Shown here: positions 25,274 through 32,614 of the stretch, piece after piece
Layout of the letters: each line of letters begins with the position of its first letter
Numbering within the stretch: the stretch's first letter is position 1
From: Duganella guangzhouensis
Lineage (GTDB): Bacteria; Pseudomonadota; Gammaproteobacteria; Burkholderiales; Burkholderiaceae_D
Assembly (NCBI RefSeq): GCF_009674535.1
Contig: NZ_WKJK01000011.1
Span: forward strand, 1-64,000
DNA: 64,000 nucleotides
Direction: 5' to 3'
The notes under the pieces: model-generated
Database searches by the model: none
Seen by the model: only the letters and a program-made list of their open reading frames with translations
Told to the model about the DNA's origin: nothing
Translations under genes and position numbers: made by a program

Positions 25274-26168
25274 CCTTCATCCACTCGGCCAGGCTGGCGA
25301 TGAAGTCCTGCAGGTGGTCTTTATCCGGCGCTTTCAGACCGTGGCTGGCGTTGGGGAATTCGACGAAGCGGAAGTTGCGCTGCGGGCGTTGGGTGAAGAA
25401 ATCGCGCAGGGCGCGGCCGGCTTCAATCGCTTCGCTTTCATCCTTCTCGCCCATGGCGTTGATGATCGGGATATTAAGCTGGGCGTAAGTGGTCAGCGGA
25501 TCGTAGAACAGGTGTGAGCTCCAGTAGCGGTACTTGTGGCCGAAGAAGTCCTTGTCCACATCATCGGGATGGGCCTTGATGTCGGCATAGGTTTGCAGGA
25601 AGTAGTCGCGCGAGAACGGCTTGGCGTAGGGCTCCACGCCGCGATCGGCAAAGATCAGTAACACCTGGCTTTGCGGCAGCCCGCCGGCGCCGATGGTCGC
25701 CAGCCAGCCGGCTTTCGGGCTGCGCAGCGCCACCAGCGGTGCCACCGCACCGCCCTCGGAAAAGCCCAGCACCGCCACGCTGCGCGGCCCACGCGCGCGC
25801 AGGTCCGGCTGGCTATCGAGGAAGGCCAGATTGTCGCTGACGCGGTTTTCCATCAGATCCGCCGCATCGTATTCAGTGGTGCAGGATTCGCCATCAGCAC
25901 CTTTTTGCACGCCCGGCTTATCCAGATAATAAACGCTGAGCGGCGCCGGATAGCGCTCGAAATAGAACTGCATGCGGACGCTGTAATCCCTGCATCCCGA
26001 GCCATGCAGCAGCAGGATGGGCGTGCCCACCGCCTCGGTATCGTGCAAATGATAGTAGCGGCGCTGCTGGCCGTTGATGCCGACCGTGCCCTCATCGAGC
26101 AGTCGTGCGGCAAACACAGGGAACGTGAGAATGCTGGCGGCTATTGCCAATAAAAGGTGACGAAACAT
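25245..26168 (-). CDS. Secreted alpha/beta hydrolase
   Basis: The 307-residue protein has a signal peptide (MFRHLLLAIAASILTFPVFAA) and an alpha/beta hydrolase fold: oxyanion segment LLLHGSGCRDY, nucleophile elbow GFSEGG, a late aspartate/glutamate region (AMGEKDESEA) and the catalytic histidine in NASHGL. The substrate is unknown. The ATG at 26168 is preceded in frame by a TTG at 26171. Its 3' end overlaps the convergent P-box protein gene by 29 bases, and it interrupts the two nitrate operons on the opposite strand. Confidence 0.8.
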   Translation of the reverse strand: MFRHLLLAIAASILTFPVFAARLLDEGTVGINGQQRRYYHLHDTEAVGTPILLLHGSGCRDYSVRMQFYFERYPAPLSVYYLDKPGVQKGADGESCTTEYDAADLMENRVSDNLAFLDSQPDLRARGPRSVAVLGFSEGGAVAPLVALRSPKAGWLATIGAGGLPQSQVLLIFADRGVEPYAKPFSRDYFLQTYADIKAHPDDVDKDFFGHKYRYWSSHLFYDPLTTYAQLNIPIINAMGEKDESEAIEAGRALRDFFTQRPQRNFRFVEFPNASHGLKAPDKDHLQDFIASLAEWMKANPPPPAPR

Positions 26169-26183
26169 CAAATGGCTGCGATT

Positions 26184-26864
26184 TTATTGTAAGAATGAGT
26201 CTTCATGATCACGGAGGTATTGGCGTAGCAGTTGTGGGAATTTCTCTATAAGTGGGCAAAGCAGATCGTCAAATTTATTGAGCTCAGTTTCGGCATATGA
26301 TGCCATGAACTCTTCGATGGTGAAGGAAGCCGGCACAGGGCGTCGCTTTGCCTCTTCCTCCGCGATGCGCATAATTTGTTCAAGCAGCTTCGCTGCTTCG
26401 GGGCTCCCCAATTCGTACAGGGCAGCGGGGACAAGAGATGCCATGCTGGCTGACGGATTCCAGAAGAACTGATTGACACCACCGTTCATCACCTCCATTC
26501 CGAAGATAAAAGACAGATAACACACTTGAAGGCCGCGTGGTAGTTCCTGCAAGGCTGCCTGTACGTCCTCCCTGGCTGCAAGATGGTGATCGACGTAGGT
26601 GCAGATGGCATATTCCAGATCATCACTGGGGAGTGATCGGAGTGCTTCGCGCGTAAGCGCGACTAGTTCAGTCCTCGGCTGTTGTTGAACCGCGTCCAGC
26701 CTGCGTAGCGTCTCCTGTGCCTCAGGCGGCAGCGAGGCGTACAGGCGCTCTCTATATTCCTTGAGCTCATCCTCGCTCATCGATTGAATTCTGGCGTTTG
26801 CTGCATTTAACTCTTCCAGCGTGAACGGTTTGGGCTCCATGGCTCGCTGCATCAAGTGGCACAT
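26184..26864 (-). CDS. DUF4375 (DMP19-like) protein
   Basis: A 226-residue cytosolic protein with the DUF4375 hallmark GGVNQFFWNPSA near the middle and conserved flanking helices (CYLSFIFGMEVMNGG, LVPAALYELGSPEAAKLLEQ). The family is common in bacteria and has no settled role. The N-terminal 90 residues are a charged helical region. An alternative start is the ATG at 26840, preceded by AGCGAG. It lies 16 bases upstream of the hydrolase gene on the same strand, so the pair may be cotranscribed. The codon use looks less GC-biased than that of its neighbours. Confidence 0.75.
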   Translation of the reverse strand: MCHLMQRAMEPKPFTLEELNAANARIQSMSEDELKEYRERLYASLPPEAQETLRRLDAVQQQPRTELVALTREALRSLPSDDLEYAICTYVDHHLAAREDVQAALQELPRGLQVCYLSFIFGMEVMNGGVNQFFWNPSASMASLVPAALYELGSPEAAKLLEQIMRIAEEEAKRRPVPASFTIEEFMASYAETELNKFDDLLCPLIEKFPQLLRQYLRDHEDSFLQ

Positions 26865-26922
26865 GAGAGCAAGGATAGCAGCTTACCGATTCCTCAAGAT
26901 GCACAATTTATCACCGCTTTAG

Positions 26923-26939
26923 CGCACCGATAGCGTGCG
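26923..26939. promoter_or_regulatory. NtrC-type binding site upstream of narK
   Basis: GCAC, seven bases, GTGC within CGCACCGATAGCGTGCG has the core and spacing of the NtrC consensus (TGCAC-N7-GTGCA). It lies about 110-125 bases before the predicted sigma-54 start, a typical enhancer distance. A self-complementary GCGGTGCACCGC (26939-26950) follows directly. Confidence 0.6.
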
Positions 26940-27023
26940 CGGTGCACCGCAACATCGCACTGCACCAACGCGTTATCCGTCTCAAAATAGTGTTCTCCCT
27001 CTGAGCATGCGGGTTGCAAGGCC

Positions 27024-27040
27024 TGGCACGGCTCTTGCAA
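27024..27040 (+). promoter_or_regulatory. Sigma-54 promoter of the narK-nir-nas operon
   Basis: TGGCACG, GCTC, TTGCAA matches the -24/-12 consensus at all conserved positions. Transcription should begin near 27050, three bases before the first leader hairpin. Confidence 0.92.
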
Positions 27041-27052
27041 TACTGTGAACAA

Positions 27053-27171
27053 GAGGTCAACGGCGATCTCCCTGCAGTACACGAATTCACAGCTGGTCCA
27101 AGGACGGACTGGCAGGACAACGGCGTCCGCCCAACCCGGTCTTTGAGGCCCGGTTGCGCGGACGCCTTTTT
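27053..27171 (+). promoter_or_regulatory. ANTAR-responsive leader with three hexaloops and terminator
   Basis: Hairpin 1 (27053-27070) has GAGGTC/GATCTC arms and loop AACGGC. Hairpin 2 (27092-27113) has eight-base arms and loop AAGGAC. Hairpin 3 (27115-27128) has GGAC/GTCC arms and loop AACGGC. All loops have A1 and G4. Hairpin 3 uses the 5' arm of the terminator, GGCGTCCGC (27122-27130), whose partner GCGGACGCC (27158-27166) precedes five T. Hairpins 2 and 3 therefore repeat the P1/P2 layout of the nrt leader, and hairpin 1 is extra. Confidence 0.87.
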
Positions 27172-27192
27172 GTTTTCTGAACGGGATAAAAA

Positions 27193-28488
27193 ATGGCCAG
27201 CAAAGCTACCAGCATCAAGCTCTTCTCGATTTCAACGCCTCAGATGCGGGCGTTCCACTTGACCTGGATGGCGTTCTTCGTCTGCTTCTTCGCCTGGTTC
27301 GCCTGCGCGCCGCTGATGCCGGTGATTAAAGGCGAATTCGGTCTGACCCCGGGCCAGATCGCCAACATCAATATCGCCGCCGTCGCGGTCACCATCATCG
27401 TGCGCCTGATCGTCGGCCCGCTGTGCGACCACTTCGGCCCGCGCAAAGCCTATACCGGCTTGCTGCTGCTGGGCTCCATCCCGGTGATCGGCGTCGCTTT
27501 CGCGCAGAGCTACGAGAGCTTCCTGTTCTTCCGCCTCGCCATCGGCGCGGCCGGCGCCAGCTTCGTTATCACTCAGTACCACACCTCGGTGATGTTCGCG
27601 CCGAACGTGGTGGGCACCGCCAACGCCGCTGCCGCTGGCTGGGGCAATGCCGGTGGTGGTGTGGCGCAGGCGCTGATGCCACTGCTGATGACCGCCATGG
27701 TCATGCTGGGCGTCAGCGAGGGCTTCGGCTGGCGCGCCGCGCTGCTGGTGCCGGGCGTGCTGATGATCGTGATGGCCTTTGTCTACTACCGCTACACCCA
27801 GGACTGCCCGCAGGGGAACTTCAGCGATCTGCGTGCGGCCGGCATCGCGATTGAGGGGGGCAAGAAAGGTGGCTGGGACTCGTTCAAGCTGGCCGCCGCC
27901 AACTACCGCGTATGGCTGCTGTTCGTTACCTACGGCGCCTGCTTCGGTATCGAGATCTTCATCCACAACATCGCTGCCACCTACTACGTCGATCACTTCA
28001 AACTGACGCTGGCGCAGGCTGGCATGGCGGCTGGTTCCTTCGGTCTGCTGGCGCTGTTCGCCCGTGCGCTGGGCGGCTGGGTATCGGATAAATTCGCTGC
28101 CACCGGCAATCTGAATAACCGCGTCACGCTGCTGTTCGTGCTGATGCTGGGCGAGGGCGCCGGCCTGTTGATGTTTGCCCACGCCGGCAGCGCGGTGCTG
28201 GCGGTCGGCGCGATGCTGATCTTCGGCCTGTTCACCCACATGGCTTGCGGCGCGACCTACGCCGTGGTGCCTTTCGTCGACAAGCGCGCCCTGGGCGGCG
28301 TGGCCGGCATCATCGGCGCCGGCGGCAATGTGGGCGCGGTCGCCGCAGGTTTCCTGATGAAGGGTCTGGGCGATGTACAGCAAACGCTGAGCATACTCGG
28401 TGTACTGGTCGCCATCTCCGCGCTGTGCGCGCTGGCCGCCCGCTTCAGCGCCGATACCGTCAAACAATCCGCAATCGCCACCGCTTAA
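27193..28488 (+). CDS. narK: Nitrate/nitrite MFS transporter (NarK/NasA family)
   Basis: A 431-residue protein with twelve predicted membrane helices and the nitrate/nitrite porter signatures GNAGGGVAQALMPLLM and AGNVGAVAAGFLM-type glycine-rich segments, plus a cytosolic loop (RYTQDCPQGNFSDL). It moves nitrate in, or exchanges nitrate and nitrite. It heads the assimilatory operon nirB-nirD-flavoprotein-nasA, so nitrate uptake for assimilation is the likely job; the genome thus has two uptake routes, this one and NrtABD. GGGAT lies before the ATG. Confidence 0.94.
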   Translation: MASKATSIKLFSISTPQMRAFHLTWMAFFVCFFAWFACAPLMPVIKGEFGLTPGQIANINIAAVAVTIIVRLIVGPLCDHFGPRKAYTGLLLLGSIPVIGVAFAQSYESFLFFRLAIGAAGASFVITQYHTSVMFAPNVVGTANAAAAGWGNAGGGVAQALMPLLMTAMVMLGVSEGFGWRAALLVPGVLMIVMAFVYYRYTQDCPQGNFSDLRAAGIAIEGGKKGGWDSFKLAAANYRVWLLFVTYGACFGIEIFIHNIAATYYVDHFKLTLAQAGMAAGSFGLLALFARALGGWVSDKFAATGNLNNRVTLLFVLMLGEGAGLLMFAHAGSAVLAVGAMLIFGLFTHMACGATYAVVPFVDKRALGGVAGIIGAGGNVGAVAAGFLMKGLGDVQQTLSILGVLVAISALCALAARFSADTVKQSAIATA

Positions 28489-28501
28489 TAGGACTCGCAT
28501 C

Positions 28502-31036
28502 ATGAAAATTATCGTTATCGGCCACGGCATGGTTGGCCACAAATTCCTGGAAAGCCTGGCCGCCAGCGGTACGCCTAACCTGCAGGTGACGGTGCTGTGC
28601 GAAGAGCCGCGTCCGGCCTACGATCGCGTCCACCTGTCCGAATTCTTCTCGGGTAAAAGCGCCGACGACCTGTCGCTGGTGAAGCCAGGCTTCTTCGAAC
28701 AAAACGACAGCATGGTGCTGCGCCTGAACACCCGCGCCACCGCCATTGACACCAAGGCCAAGACCGTGGCCACCGCCGGAGGCGAAGTGCTCTCCTACGA
28801 CAAACTGGTGATCGCCACCGGCTCGTTCCCGTTCGTGCCGCCGCTGCCGGGCAAGGAGCGCAAGGACTGCTTCGTCTACCGCACCATCGAAGATCTGGAA
28901 GCGATGCTGGAATGCGGCAACCGCGCCAAGACCGGCGTGGTGATCGGCGGCGGCCTGCTGGGCCTCGAATGCGCCAAAGCGCTGCGCGACATGAAGCTGG
29001 ACACCCACGTGGTCGAGTTCTCGCCACGCCTGATGGCGGTGCAGGTGGACGATCACGGCGGCCGCGTGCTGCGTCGTAAAATCGAACAACTGGGCGTGAC
29101 CGTCCATACCGGCAAAAACACCACCGCCATCGTCGACGGCACCGAAGCCACGCACCGCATGGAGTTCGCGGACGGCGGCCATCTGGAAGCCGACATGATC
29201 GTGTTCTCGGCCGGTATCCGCCCACGCGACATGCTGGCCAAGGAAGCCGGCCTGGCCATCGGCCCGCGCGGCGGCATTGAGATCAACAACAACTGCGTCA
29301 CCTCCGATCCGGACGTCTACGCCATCGGCGAATGTGCGCTGTGGGGTGGCCTGATTTTCGGTCTGGTCGCACCAGGCTACGAAATGGCGCGCGTCGCCGC
29401 CAAGCACCTGCTGGGCGAAGCCGCCGAATTCGCCGGCGCCGACATGAGCACCAAGCTGAAACTGATGGGCGTGGACGTGGCCTCGATCGGTGACCCGCAT
29501 GGCAAGGAAGAGGGTAGCCACTCCTACCAGTTCATCGACGAGCGCAAACAGATCTACAAAAAGATCGTGGTATCCAGCTGCGGCAAATACCTGCTGGGCG
29601 GCGTGATGGTAGGCGATGCCAGCGAATACGGCACGCTGCTGCAAATGATGCTGAACAAAATCGAGCTGCCGGAATCGCCGGAGTTCCTGATCCTGCCGCA
29701 ATCGGACGGCGCGGCCAAGCCGGCGCTGGGTGTGGATGCACTGCCTGACAGCGCCCAGATCTGCTCCTGCAATAACATCTCCAAAGGCCAGCTGTGCGCC
29801 GCCGTGCAGAACGGCGCCACCACCGTCGGTGAACTGAAATCGTGCACCACCGCCGGCACCGCGTGCGGTGGCTGCGTTCCGCTGGTCACCCAGGTGATGA
29901 AGGCCGAGATGAAGAAGCAGGGCATGGAAGTTAACAACCATGTGTGCGAACACTTCGGCTACTCGCGTCAGGAGCTGTTCCACCTGATTAAAGTCGGCCA
30001 GATCAAGACCTTCAGCGATCTGCTGCACAAGCATGGCAAGGGTCTGGGCTGCGACGTCTGCAAACCGCTGGCCGCCAGCATCCTGGCCACCATCAACAAC
30101 GAATTCGTGCTGAAGAAGGAACACGCCAGCCTGCAGGACACCAACGACTACTTCCTCGGTAACATTCAGAAGGATGGTACCTACTCGGTGGTGCCGCGCA
30201 TGCCGGCCGGTGAAGTAACGCCTGATGGCCTGATCGCGGTCGGCATGGTGGCCAAGAAGTACGGCCTGTATACCAAGATCACCGGCGGCGCGCGCGTTGA
30301 CATGTTTGGCGCCCGTGTTGAACAGCTGCCGCTGATCTGGGAAGAGCTGATCGCCGCCGGCTTCGAATCCGGCCACGCCTACGGCAAATCGCTGCGTACC
30401 GTGAAATCCTGCGTCGGTTCGACCTGGTGCCGTTATGGCGTCGATGATTCGATCGGCCTGGCGGTGGAACTGGAGAATCGCTACAAAGGTCTGCGCACGC
30501 CGCACAAGATCAAGTTCGGCGTTTCCGGCTGTACCCGCGAGTGCGCCGAAGCGCAGGGCAAGGACGTCGGCGTGATCGCCACCGAAAAAGGCTGGAACCT
30601 GTACGTGTGCGGCAACGGCGGCATGAAGCCACGTCACGCGGAACTGATCGCGACCGAACTGGATAAAGCCACGCTGATCCAGTACATCGACCGCTTCCTG
30701 ATGTTCTACAGCCGCACCGGCGACCGTCTGCAACGCACCAGCACCTGGCGTGAAAACATGGAAGGCGGCCTGGATTACCTGAAGAGCGTCATCATCAACG
30801 ACAAGCTGGGCATCGCCGCCGAGCTGGAAGCCGATATGGCGCACGTGGTCAGCACCTACGCTTGCGAGTGGAAGGAAGCGGTCGAGAATCCGGAAACCCG
30901 CAAACGCTTCCGTCACTTTGTCAACAGCGAGAAGGGCGACCAGAACGTGCTGTTCATGGAAGAACGCGGCCAGATCCGCCCGGCCACCATCGAAGAACGC
31001 AAACGCGTTATCCCTATCGCAGTCAAGGCAGCTTAA
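28502..31036 (+). CDS. nirB: NADH-dependent nitrite reductase large subunit
   Basis: NirB with NirD reduces nitrite to ammonium in the cytosol. The 844-residue protein shows an FAD/NAD oxidoreductase half (GHGMVGHKFLE, VIGGGLLGLECAKAL, YAIGECALW) and a bacterioferritin-associated-ferredoxin type [2Fe-2S] region (CSCNNISKGQLC, CTTAGTACGGC). The C-terminal sirohaem/4Fe-4S half has CVGSTWCRYG and SGCTRECAEAQ. The start at 28502 begins at MKIIVIGHGM after AGGA; the frame extends upstream inside narK without support. Confidence 0.97.
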   Translation: MKIIVIGHGMVGHKFLESLAASGTPNLQVTVLCEEPRPAYDRVHLSEFFSGKSADDLSLVKPGFFEQNDSMVLRLNTRATAIDTKAKTVATAGGEVLSYDKLVIATGSFPFVPPLPGKERKDCFVYRTIEDLEAMLECGNRAKTGVVIGGGLLGLECAKALRDMKLDTHVVEFSPRLMAVQVDDHGGRVLRRKIEQLGVTVHTGKNTTAIVDGTEATHRMEFADGGHLEADMIVFSAGIRPRDMLAKEAGLAIGPRGGIEINNNCVTSDPDVYAIGECALWGGLIFGLVAPGYEMARVAAKHLLGEAAEFAGADMSTKLKLMGVDVASIGDPHGKEEGSHSYQFIDERKQIYKKIVVSSCGKYLLGGVMVGDASEYGTLLQMMLNKIELPESPEFLILPQSDGAAKPALGVDALPDSAQICSCNNISKGQLCAAVQNGATTVGELKSCTTAGTACGGCVPLVTQVMKAEMKKQGMEVNNHVCEHFGYSRQELFHLIKVGQIKTFSDLLHKHGKGLGCDVCKPLAASILATINNEFVLKKEHASLQDTNDYFLGNIQKDGTYSVVPRMPAGEVTPDGLIAVGMVAKKYGLYTKITGGARVDMFGARVEQLPLIWEELIAAGFESGHAYGKSLRTVKSCVGSTWCRYGVDDSIGLAVELENRYKGLRTPHKIKFGVSGCTRECAEAQGKDVGVIATEKGWNLYVCGNGGMKPRHAELIATELDKATLIQYIDRFLMFYSRTGDRLQRTSTWRENMEGGLDYLKSVIINDKLGIAAELEADMAHVVSTYACEWKEAVENPETRKRFRHFVNSEKGDQNVLFMEERGQIRPATIEERKRVIPIAVKAA

Positions 31037-31046
31037 GGAGAAGACT

Positions 31047-31394
31047 ATGCACCGTGATATTCAAACCGATAACTGGATCGCCGTCTGCAACCTGGACGAC
31101 ATCGTGCCGAACACCGGCGTGTGCGCGCTGCTGAACGATGCGCAGATCGCCGTGTTCCACGTTGACGATGGCGCCGCGCGCGTGTTCGCCATCGAGAACT
31201 ACGATCCGAATTCGGAAGCTTCCGTGCTGTCGCGCGGCCTGGTGGGTTCGCTGGGCGAGCGCATTGTGGTCGCCTCGCCGATCTACAAGCAGCACTTCGA
31301 TCTGCAGACCGGCGAATGCCTGGAAGCGCCGCAGCATTCGGTGGCCACCTATCCCGCCCGCATCGACGGTGGCAAAGTCTGGGTCGGCCTATGA
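31047..31394 (+). CDS. nirD: Nitrite reductase small subunit NirD
   Basis: The 115-residue partner of NirB has a Rieske-like fold but, as usual for NirD, lacks the cysteine/histidine cluster ligands of true Rieske proteins. Segments CNLDDIVPNTGVCALL and YKQHFDLQTGECLE are typical. TAAGGAG precedes the ATG at 31047, ten bases after nirB. Its stop overlaps the flavoprotein start (ATGA). Confidence 0.94.
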   Translation: MHRDIQTDNWIAVCNLDDIVPNTGVCALLNDAQIAVFHVDDGAARVFAIENYDPNSEASVLSRGLVGSLGERIVVASPIYKQHFDLQTGECLEAPQHSVATYPARIDGGKVWVGL

Positions 31395-32605
31395 AGCCCG
31401 CGCTGGTCGTGATCGGTAACGGCATGGCCGGCATGCGCACGGTCGAGGAGCTGTACAAGCTCGCGCCGGACATGTACGACATCACCGTGTTCGGCGCCGA
31501 GCCGCATGGTAACTACAACCGCATCCTGCTGTCGCCAGTGCTGGCGGGCGAGAAGAGCATGGAAGACATCATGCTCAACACGCGCGAATGGTATGTGCAG
31601 CACAAGATCACGCTGCACGCTGGCGACCCGGTGGTGCATATCGACCGCCGCAACCGCATCGTGCGCGCCAAGTCCGGCCTGGAAGTGAAGTACGACCGGC
31701 TGCTGATCGCCACCGGCTCCAAACCCTTCATCATTCCGGTGCCGGGCCACCAGCTGAACGGCGTGCTGGCTTTCCGCGACATTCAGGACGTGGAGCAGAT
31801 GCTGGCCATGGCGCGCAATCACCGCAACGCGGTGGTCATCGGCGGCGGCCTGCTGGGTCTTGAAGCGGCCAACGGCCTGCAACGCCAGGGCATGAGCGTC
31901 ACGGTGGTGCACGTGACCGACGCGCTGATGAACCAGCAGTTGGACAAGCCCGCCGCGCTGCTGCTGCAAAAGGCGCTGGAAGCCAAGGGGCTGAAGTTCA
32001 TGATGGGCGCACAGACCGAAGAAATCATCGGTCCGGACCGCGTGACCGGCGTACGCTTCAAGGATGGCACCGTGATTCCGGCCGACCTGGTGGTGATGAC
32101 CGCCGGTGTGCGGCCGAATATCGAACTGGCGAAAGCCGCCGGCCTGCATTGCGAACGTGCTATCGTGGTCGACGACACGCTGCAAACCTACGACCCGCGC
32201 GTCTACGCCGTGGGCGAATGCGTGCAGCACCGCAGCGCTACCTTTGGTCTGGTGGCGCCGATCTGGGATCAGGCCCGCGTCTGCGGCGCCCACCTGGCCG
32301 GCGCCGGCGTGCGTCGATACGTACAGCAAACCTCGCCGACCCGTCTGAAAGTGACCGGCGTCGATCTGTATTCGGTGGGAGACTTCATCGGCGGCGAAGG
32401 CAGTGAAGATCTGGTGCTGCGCGATGCGCGGCGCGGCGTCTACAAGCGATTGGTGATCAAGGACGGCCGCGTGACTGGCGCGGTGCTGTACGGCGACGTC
32501 AAGGACGGCCCGTGGTATTTCGGTTTGATCCAGAATCGTGCCGACATTACGCCAATCCGGCAAACCCTGTTATTTGGCGAGGCCCTGTCCAACCGGGCCG
32601 CCTGA
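31391..32605 (+). CDS. FAD/NAD(P)-dependent oxidoreductase, nitrate reductase electron donor
   Basis: The 404-residue flavoprotein resembles the N-terminal half of NirB: GNGMAGMRTVEEL for FAD, VIGGGLLGLEAANGL for NAD(P)H, and YAVGECVQH near the C-terminus. It has no iron-sulfur or sirohaem region. Placed between nirD and nasA and translationally coupled to nirD, it probably passes electrons from NAD(P)H to NasA, as the NasC/NasB-type reductase does in other systems. Its length suits a stand-alone rubredoxin/ferredoxin reductase-like enzyme. Confidence 0.87.
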   Translation: MKPALVVIGNGMAGMRTVEELYKLAPDMYDITVFGAEPHGNYNRILLSPVLAGEKSMEDIMLNTREWYVQHKITLHAGDPVVHIDRRNRIVRAKSGLEVKYDRLLIATGSKPFIIPVPGHQLNGVLAFRDIQDVEQMLAMARNHRNAVVIGGGLLGLEAANGLQRQGMSVTVVHVTDALMNQQLDKPAALLLQKALEAKGLKFMMGAQTEEIIGPDRVTGVRFKDGTVIPADLVVMTAGVRPNIELAKAAGLHCERAIVVDDTLQTYDPRVYAVGECVQHRSATFGLVAPIWDQARVCGAHLAGAGVRRYVQQTSPTRLKVTGVDLYSVGDFIGGEGSEDLVLRDARRGVYKRLVIKDGRVTGAVLYGDVKDGPWYFGLIQNRADITPIRQTLLFGEALSNRAA

Positions 32606-32614
32606 AGGAATATC

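Noticed and set aside
26911..27120. Short minus-strand frames upstream of narK
   Set aside because: They overlap the NtrC site, sigma-54 promoter and ANTAR leader, which explain the sequence better.
28460..30916. Long minus-strand open frame opposite nirB
   Set aside because: Shadow of a conserved gene; composition is typical of antisense translation.
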